Assembly: GCA_041591915.1 (NCBI GenBank)
Contig: JBFHRB010000119.1
Location: 1-10,059 of the forward strand
DNA from: JBFHRB01 sp041591915
Lineage (GTDB): Bacteria > Actinomycetota > Nitriliruptoria > Nitriliruptorales > Nitriliruptoraceae
DNA: 10,059 bases
Direction of reading: 5' to 3'
The notes beneath the pieces are model-generated. The model worked only from the letters and a program-made list of their open reading frames with translations. It was not told the DNA's origin and ran no database searches. The first letter of the stretch is position 1, and each line of letters begins with the position of its first letter. Position numbers and translations under genes: made by a program. Shown here in pieces: positions 6,148 to 10,059 of the stretch.

Positions 6148-7043
6148 TACACCACCTGCACGCCTGATCGTCCCGTGAGCTCGCGGTACAGCTCCGTGAG
6201 CTTGCCTGCCAGCGGGTGCTCGCCCGTGTCGATCGGACGACCGTCGATCTCGACGACCGGGACGAGCTCGCCCATCGTCCCCGTCACGAAGACCTCGTCG
6301 GCGCGGTAGGCGTCGACGAGGCCGAGGTCACGGACCTCGTGCGGGATGCCGTGTTCCGCACAGAGCTCGAGGACCGTGGCGCGAGTTATCCCCTCGGGGC
6401 AGGCGACGACGTCGGGGGTCCGCACCACGCCGCCCTCGACGACGAACAGGTGCGTCGCGTTGGTCTCCGCGATGAACCCGCGCTGGTCGAGCAGGATCGC
6501 GTCGTCGACGCCGGCAGCGTTCGCCTCGATCTTCGCGAGGATCGAGTTCAGCAGGTTGTTCGAGTGGATCCGCTGGTCGAGGACGTCCCGGCTCGGGCGC
6601 CGGACGGACGCCGTCGCCAACCGGATGCCCCCCCGGTCGTAGACGGGGGGCTTCCACTCGGCCAGGACGACGAGGGTCGGACCAGCGGTGTTCAGGCGCG
6701 GGTCCATGCCCGACGTGTACTTCACGCCCCGCGTCAGGGTGAGCCGGATGTGGACGCCGTCGCGCATCCCGTTGGCCTCGAGGGTGCGTCGGATCTGCTC
6801 CGTGATCTCCTCGTGGGTCGGGATCTCGGCGAAGGCGAGCGCGACCGCCGAGTGCCGCAGCCGATCGAGGTGCTCGGTCAGCTTGAAGATGCGGCCGTCG
6901 TACAGGCGCAGCCCCTCCCAGACGGCATCGCCTCCCTGCACGACCGAGTCGAACGGGCTCACGCCCGCCTCGTCGCGGTGGAGCAGTTGGCCGTTGACGT
7001 TGACGATCAGGTCGCGGTTGCGCTCGTCGAACCTCTGCAGCAT
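6147..7043 (-). CDS. Class IV (branched-chain-type) aminotransferase homologue with Arg at the PLP-lysine position
   Basis: The 298-residue product has the full fold-type IV PLP layout: DSVVQGGDAVWEGLRLYDGR (32-51), FKLTEHLDRLRHSAVAL (53-69), FIAETNATHLFVV (190-202, Glu193 at the cofactor-nitrogen position), CPEGITRATVLELC (215-228) and VFVTGTMGELVPV (251-263). Relatives are branched-chain and D-amino acid aminotransferases. The striking point is DQRIHSNNLLNSILAK (156-171). Aligned with the IlvE block K-AGGNYL, the Schiff-base Lys is Arg158 (CGG, 6572-6570). Ordinary transamination would therefore not be expected unless another lysine (for example Lys171) takes over. The ATG at 7043 has GGGAG 7 bases upstream; an upstream extension of the frame (to 7286) runs inside the neighbouring gene and is rejected. 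It is the last gene of the VOC - sulfotransferase-like - aminotransferase operon, 28 bases after the previous stop. The fold is certain; the activity is doubtful. Confidence 0.88.
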   Translation of the reverse strand: MLQRFDERNRDLIVNVNGQLLHRDEAGVSPFDSVVQGGDAVWEGLRLYDGRIFKLTEHLDRLRHSAVALAFAEIPTHEEITEQIRRTLEANGMRDGVHIRLTLTRGVKYTSGMDPRLNTAGPTLVVLAEWKPPVYDRGGIRLATASVRRPSRDVLDQRIHSNNLLNSILAKIEANAAGVDDAILLDQRGFIAETNATHLFVVEGGVVRTPDVVACPEGITRATVLELCAEHGIPHEVRDLGLVDAYRADEVFVTGTMGELVPVVEIDGRPIDTGEHPLAGKLTELYRELTGRSGVQVV

Positions 7044-7071
7044 CGGTGGGCTCCCGGTCGTCGGTCGGGCC

Positions 7072-7806
7072 TCAGGGACGGAGGCGCTGCGCGTGGAGGG
7101 CGGCGTAGAGCTCGCGGCACTCCTCGAGTACCGGACGCAGGTCGTCGGGGAGCTCCTCGGTGCGCGGACGGTAGGGCGCCCACCCGGTCGACGCCTCGAC
7201 GGAGGCGTACCAGTGCGGCGCCCACACCCCGTCGGTCTCTCGCGCCCCCGCGGGCCACGCCAGCATCGACTCGTCGAATGCGACACCGACCGCCTCGCAC
7301 ATCAGGGCGAGCATCGCCCGCGGTTGCTCGAGGACGTCGCGCGCGTCGAGGACGGGCGGGGCCGTCCCCGTCGACTCGACGAGGTGCTCGTACAGCCGCA
7401 CCTGCTGCGGCAGCCCGGTGTCGGCCACGCCGGCGTCGGGGAAGACCTTCGTGAGCGAGAGCAGGACCTCGTGCGGGTCGCGGATCAGCAACACGTTGCG
7501 CAACCCATCGAGCCAGTCGAGCCCCACCTCGGCGGTGAGGTGGTGGCACATGTGCTTCTGGTACCAGACACCGCGGCCCCCGGGTACGGGACCGAGCAGG
7601 CGATCGACGACCTCCCGCCACGCCGTCGGCTGCGACGCCAGGACGTCGTCACGCCCCGGGTGCTCGACCCCGGTGGCGTGCAGGTAGTGGGCGTACAGCG
7701 GCTCGTCGACGACCGTCGTGTCGGGGCGGTTCTCCCACGCCCGCATCATCGCGGTCGAGATGTTGCGGGGCCCCGACCAGCCGGCGACTCGAACCCCGTC
7801 CGCCAC
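7072..7806 (-). CDS. Sulfotransferase-like P-loop protein
   Basis: 244 residues. Near the N-terminus RVAGWSGPRNISTAMMRAWE (6-25) occupies the place of the sulfotransferase phosphosulfate-binding loop. DEPLYAHYL (34-42) follows. WYQKHMCHHL (81-90) and NVLLIRDPHEVLLSLTKVF (104-122) correspond to the second conserved region, where Arg and Ser bind the nucleotide 3'-phosphate in PAPS enzymes. This set of motifs defines a sulfotransferase-like family that is often found beside, or fused to, branched-chain aminotransferase-like proteins. Whether it transfers sulfate is unknown. The GTG at 7806 is supported by GGAGG 4 bases upstream, overlapping the end of the VOC gene (9 bases between stop and start). 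The aminotransferase-like gene follows 28 bases later, so translation of the three is probably linked. No signal peptide. The family is secure; the substrate is unknown. Confidence 0.83.
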   Translation of the reverse strand: MADGVRVAGWSGPRNISTAMMRAWENRPDTTVVDEPLYAHYLHATGVEHPGRDDVLASQPTAWREVVDRLLGPVPGGRGVWYQKHMCHHLTAEVGLDWLDGLRNVLLIRDPHEVLLSLTKVFPDAGVADTGLPQQVRLYEHLVESTGTAPPVLDARDVLEQPRAMLALMCEAVGVAFDESMLAWPAGARETDGVWAPHWYASVEASTGWAPYRPRTEELPDDLRPVLEECRELYAALHAQRLRP

Positions 7807-7815
7807 CCTGCCTCC

Positions 7816-8229
7816 TCACATCCCCTTGAGCTGGCCGACCTCGATGAGGTGGCCGTCAGGGTCGCGAAGGTAGCCCCGGACCTCGCGCTCGAACTCGACG
7901 GGCGGCGTCAGCATCTCCACGCCGTCCGAGGCCCAGCGGGCGCGCATCGCCTCGATGTCGGCGACGCGGACGTTGAGGAACGCGCTGACGCGGTTGGGGT
8001 CGTCGGGCGTCGCGAGCACGACCTCGGGCTTGTCGTCCGTGGGACCGCCACCGGCGTTGAGGATGATCCAGCTGTTGGCGACCTTCATGATCACCGGGTC
8101 GCGCTCGATCAGCACCTGGCCGTCGAAGACCTTCGCGTACCAGTCTCGGGACCGGTCCTGGTCGCTGACGACGAGGAAGTGCGTGAGCACGAAGCCCTCG
8201 CTCGGTGCGGGGAACTCGAGGTCGTGCAT
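7816..8229 (-). CDS. VOC superfamily (glyoxalase/bleomycin resistance-like) protein
   Basis: 137 residues with the duplicated beta-alpha-beta-beta-beta pattern of the vicinal oxygen chelate fold. The first half is VLTHFLVVSDQDRSRDWYAK (14-33) followed by GQVLIERDPVIMKVANSWIILN. The second half is FLNVRVADIEAMRARWASDG (84-103) then REVRGYLRDPDGHLIEVGQL (115-134). Possible metal ligands His17 and Glu130 are present, but the usual His at the start of the second half is replaced (Leu85/Asn86). It may be a variant dioxygenase or glyoxalase, or a non-catalytic binding protein. The ATG at 8229 has AGGAG 6 bases upstream; the frame continues open upstream but only antisense to the crotonase gene. It is the first gene of the minus-strand operon with the sulfotransferase-like and aminotransferase-like genes. 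Confidence 0.85.
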   Translation of the reverse strand: MHDLEFPAPSEGFVLTHFLVVSDQDRSRDWYAKVFDGQVLIERDPVIMKVANSWIILNAGGGPTDDKPEVVLATPDDPNRVSAFLNVRVADIEAMRARWASDGVEMLTPPVEFEREVRGYLRDPDGHLIEVGQLKGM

Positions 8230-8260
8230 GGTCGGCTCCTGGTTGACGTGGACCCCAGCG

Positions 8261-8273
8261 ACAGCGCCGCTGT
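8261..8273. promoter_or_regulatory. 13-bp palindrome in the divergent VOC/crotonase intergenic region
   Basis: ACAGCG-C-CGCTGT is a perfect 6-base dyad around one base. It lies 31 bases upstream of the VOC start and 76 upstream of the crotonase start. It is a candidate operator for a dimeric regulator of one or both operons. No regulator gene lies next to it, so this is inference. Confidence 0.3.
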
Positions 8274-8301
8274 GCCGGGGCTTGTTCCCGCGCGCGCCTC
8301 C

Positions 8302-8307
8302 TACGAT
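8302..8307 (+). promoter_or_regulatory. Possible -10 element for the crotonase/SDR operon
   Basis: TACGAT is a good -10 hexamer 42 bases before the GTG at 8350. The -35 region is unclear; TTGTTC at 8282-8287 is spaced only 14 bases away. Confidence 0.4.
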
Positions 8308-8349
8308 GCGGCCCCGCCCTCCGAACGCCCACCTCACGGGAGCCGAGCA

Positions 8350-9165
8350 GTGAGCGACGACCGCTACGCGAAGTACCGCTACCTCAGCATCGACCGCCCC
8401 GCGGACGGTGTCCTGCGCGTGACGATGGACAACCCCGACAACCCGCGGAACGCCGCCAACGTGCCCATGCACAGCGAGCTCACCCACATCTGGAACGACA
8501 TCGACGGCGACGAGTCGGTGGGCGCCGTGGTGTTCCGGGGACGGCCGGACGCGTTCTCGGCTGGCATGGAGTTCGACGGGATCGAGCAGATCGTGGCCGA
8601 CCACGCCTTCCGGATGAAGGTCTGGAAGGAGGCCCGCGACATCGTCTACAACGTCATCAACTGCGACAAGCCCATCGTCGCCGCCATGCGCGGACCGGCG
8701 GTGGGTGCGGGCCTCGCGGCAGCCCTCGTCTGCGACATCACCCTCGCCGCCGAGGACGCGAGGATCGTCGACGGCCACACCCGCCTCGGCGTCGCCGCCG
8801 GCGACCACGCCGCGATCATCTGGCCGCTGCTCATGGGCATGGCCAAGGCCAAGTACTACCTGCTGACCTGCGAGCCCATCACCGGGCGGCTGGCCGACGA
8901 GCTCGGACTCATCTCGAAGGCGCTGCCCGACGACGAGGTGGAGGACGAGGCGCTGCGGATCGCGTCGAAGCTCGCGGACGGCGCGCGCATCGCCATGAGC
9001 CACACGAAGTGGGCGCTGAACAACTGGCTGCGGATGTTCGGGCCGACGTTCGACGCGTCGCTCGCGCTCGAGTTCCTGGCGTGGGACGGGCCGGAGGCAC
9101 GCGCCGGGCTGGACTCGTTCCAGCAGCGCAAGCCCCCGGAGTTCCCGCACCCTGCGCCGTTCTGA
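8350..9165 (+). CDS. Crotonase (enoyl-CoA hydratase/isomerase) superfamily protein with His/Asp active site
   Basis: A 271-residue crotonase. The first oxyanion-hole segment is DAFSAGMEFDG (67-77) and the second is RGPAVGAGLAAALVCDITLA (114-133). In classical enoyl-CoA hydratases Glu144 lies in the second segment and Glu164 about 20 residues later. Here those positions are Ala and His. Instead GHTRLGVAAGDHAAIIWP (142-159) offers His143 and Asp152 nine residues apart, and SLALEFLAW (237-245) offers Glu241. This resembles the His145/Asp154/Glu244 arrangement I recall for 6-oxocamphor hydrolase, and the motif is shared by a wider group of actinobacterial crotonases. Hydration, C-C hydrolysis or another crotonase reaction all remain possible. 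The GTG start has GGGAG (8338-8342) 7 bases upstream. The stop overlaps the SDR start (TGATG), so the two proteins probably act in one pathway. Confidence 0.9.
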   Translation: MSDDRYAKYRYLSIDRPADGVLRVTMDNPDNPRNAANVPMHSELTHIWNDIDGDESVGAVVFRGRPDAFSAGMEFDGIEQIVADHAFRMKVWKEARDIVYNVINCDKPIVAAMRGPAVGAGLAAALVCDITLAAEDARIVDGHTRLGVAAGDHAAIIWPLLMGMAKAKYYLLTCEPITGRLADELGLISKALPDDEVEDEALRIASKLADGARIAMSHTKWALNNWLRMFGPTFDASLALEFLAWDGPEARAGLDSFQQRKPPEFPHPAPF

Positions 9166-9923
9166 TGAGGGGCCTCAGCGGCCGCAGGGTCGTGCTCACC
9201 GGTGCGGGCGGAGGGTTCGGCTCGGCCATCGCCCGGCGACTCGTCGAGGAGGGCTGCACCGTCGCCCTCCTCGATGTCGACGGCAACGCGGTCGTGGCCC
9301 TCGCACAGGAGCTGGGTGAGGCGGCGCACGCCTTCACCTGCGACATCACCGATCGAGCGGCGGTCGACGCCGCGGTCACGGGCTTCGTGGGCCATGCGGG
9401 CGGCGTCGACGTGCTCGTCAACAACGCCGGCTGGGATCGGTTCGCACTCTTCCTCGACACCGACCCGGCGCTGTGGGACCGCGTCATCGAGGTGAACCTC
9501 AAGGGCCCGCTGCACCTACACCACGCGGTGATCCCCCACCTCCGCGATGCCGGCGGAGGCGCGATCGTCAACGTGGCATCGGACGCCGCTCGCGTCGGCT
9601 CGACGCTCGAGGCCGTGTACGCGGCCTGCAAGGGCGGCATCATCTCGTTCACGAAGACCATCGCCCGCGAGCACGCGCGCGACGGCATCCGCGCCAACGC
9701 GGTCTGCCCGGGTCCGGCCGACACGCCGCTGTTCCACGGGATGGTCGACGCCGGGCCCCTCGGTGAACGCATCCACGCCGCGCTGCAGAAGAGCGTCCCG
9801 CTCGGCCGGATCGCCCAGCCCGAAGACCTGCCAGGACTCGTCGCCTTCCTCGCCAGCGACGATGCGGGCTACATCACCGGGCAGGTGATCTCCGTCAGCG
9901 GTGGCCTCACGATGGTCGGCTGA
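9165..9923 (+). CDS. Short-chain dehydrogenase/reductase (SDR), NAD-type
   Basis: A 252-residue classical SDR. The cofactor loop is TGAGGGFG (12-19). Asp37 at the end of the second strand (ALLDVD) favours NAD(H) over NADP(H). Also present are the structural NNAG (86-89), Asn111 (EVNLKG), catalytic Ser139 and YAACK (Tyr152, Lys156), plus CPGPADTPLF (181-190). The end GYITGQVISVSGGLTMVG is typical of 3-oxoacyl reductase-like members. The opening residues and glycine loop recall BadH-type 2-hydroxycyclohexanecarboxyl-CoA dehydrogenases, but the substrate cannot be fixed. The ATG at 9165 overlaps the crotonase TGA by one base and has no good ribosome site of its own, so translation probably depends on reinitiation. 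The pair suggests oxidation of a hydroxy group on an acyl-CoA or alicyclic intermediate that the crotonase also handles. Confidence 0.9.
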   Translation: MRGLSGRRVVLTGAGGGFGSAIARRLVEEGCTVALLDVDGNAVVALAQELGEAAHAFTCDITDRAAVDAAVTGFVGHAGGVDVLVNNAGWDRFALFLDTDPALWDRVIEVNLKGPLHLHHAVIPHLRDAGGGAIVNVASDAARVGSTLEAVYAACKGGIISFTKTIAREHARDGIRANAVCPGPADTPLFHGMVDAGPLGERIHAALQKSVPLGRIAQPEDLPGLVAFLASDDAGYITGQVISVSGGLTMVG

Positions 9924-9925
9924 GG
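9905..9925. terminator. Hairpin in the overlapping ends of the SDR and RNA methyltransferase genes
   Basis: CCTCA-CGA (9905-9912) pairs with TCG-(gc)-TGAGG (9916-9925), leaving a 3-base loop and a 2-base bulge. Three pairs come from the two TGA stop codons facing each other. Candidate bidirectional terminator; weak, because it lies inside coding sequence. Confidence 0.25.
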
Positions 9926-10059
9926 TGGTGGAAGGCGATGGCGGCGGCCGTCGACACGTTCAGTGAGTCCACGCCGTTGTGCATCGGGATGCGGACGCGT
10001 GCGTCAGCTTCGGCCATCACCTCGTCCGTGAGACCCGGGCCCTCCGCCCCGAGGAGTAC
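9907..10059 (-). CDS. TrmH/SpoU-family RNA methyltransferase, C-terminal end; 5' part outside window
   Basis: Fifty codons are visible, read leftwards from the window edge to TGA at 9909-9907. VLLGAEGPGLTDEVMAEAD contains SPOUT motif 2 (the (S/N)EGxGL type). RIPMHNGVDSLNVSTAAAI, followed by AFHHLSRPS, contains motif 3 (IPM..xVxSLNVSxAAAI), which forms the trefoil-knot SAM site. These proteins 2'-O-methylate ribose in rRNA or tRNA. The family call is firm because both diagnostic motifs are present with the correct spacing (about 25 residues). Which RNA is modified cannot be told without the N-terminal part. The gene converges on the SDR and their coding ends overlap by 17 bases. Confidence 0.9.
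   Translation of the reverse strand, partial: VLLGAEGPGLTDEVMAEADARVRIPMHNGVDSLNVSTAAAIAFHHLSRPS

Noticed and set aside
7044..7286. Upstream extension of the aminotransferase frame
   Set aside because: It overlaps the sulfotransferase-like gene out of frame, while the ATG at 7043 has GGGAG at proper spacing and gives the family's usual length.
6688..8349. Upstream extension of the crotonase frame on the plus strand
   Set aside because: It lies antisense to the sulfotransferase-like and VOC genes. The GTG at 8350 has a good ribosome site and gives a normal crotonase length.
8230..9150. Long upstream extension of the VOC frame on the minus strand
   Set aside because: It is antisense to the crotonase, has unnatural composition, and the ATG at 8229 has a strong ribosome site and the right length for a VOC protein.
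1..10059. CRISPR array, tRNA, rRNA, insertion sequence or prophage genes
   Set aside because: No regularly spaced repeats, cloverleaf-like blocks, transposase or integrase motifs, or terminal inverted repeats were seen on either strand.

Overview
The window is very GC-rich (roughly 70 % by eye). Genes are tightly packed on both strands, with many GTG starts, strong third-position G/C bias and several TAnnnT -10-like hexamers just upstream of starts. Together with an ArsR/DUF5937 regulator, an LPATG sorting signal and a FmdB-type zinc ribbon with a Gly/Cys tail, this points to an Actinomycetota chromosome. A lineage such as Acidimicrobiia is possible, but I cannot prove it from the sequence. 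I see no mobile element, CRISPR array, tRNA or rRNA, and no gene-free stretch longer than about 125 bases.

Layout. (1) 2-1234 (+) is the C-terminal part of a type I arylsulfatase, closed by a hairpin. (2) 1358-1555 (+) is a 65-residue unknown, convergent with an ArsR/DUF5937 regulator at 1559-2722 (-). The regulator's promoter region is shared, back to back, with a 78-residue unknown at 2869-3105 (+). (3) A SAM-dependent methyltransferase (3109-3945, -) diverges from a YceH/DUF480 protein (4022-4747, +). That gene is followed by a secreted beta-propeller with an LPATG wall-anchor signal (4809-5900, +) and an apparently leaderless FmdB-like zinc ribbon (5915-6142, +). (4) A three-gene minus-strand operon, in transcription order, encodes a VOC/glyoxalase-like protein (8229-7816), a sulfotransferase-like P-loop protein (7806-7072) and a class IV aminotransferase homologue (7043-6147). 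(5) Divergent from it, a crotonase (8350-9165, +) is coupled by a TGATG overlap to a short-chain dehydrogenase (9165-9923, +). (6) The right edge holds the last 50 codons of a TrmH/SpoU RNA methyltransferase on the minus strand. It overlaps the dehydrogenase end by 17 bases.

How the genes fit together. The crotonase/dehydrogenase pair looks like a catabolic module that oxidises a hydroxyacyl or alicyclic substrate and then acts on it with a crotonase. The crotonase lacks both classical hydratase glutamates but carries a His/Asp pair spaced as in 6-oxocamphor hydrolase. The minus-strand operon places a sulfotransferase-like protein directly before an aminotransferase-like protein, an arrangement that I recall as a fused protein in plants. 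The aminotransferase homologue has Arg where the PLP-binding Lys is expected, which makes this operon the most unusual locus in the window. The remaining genes look like ordinary chromosomal genes. All four convergent gene junctions carry a hairpin spanning the stop codons.
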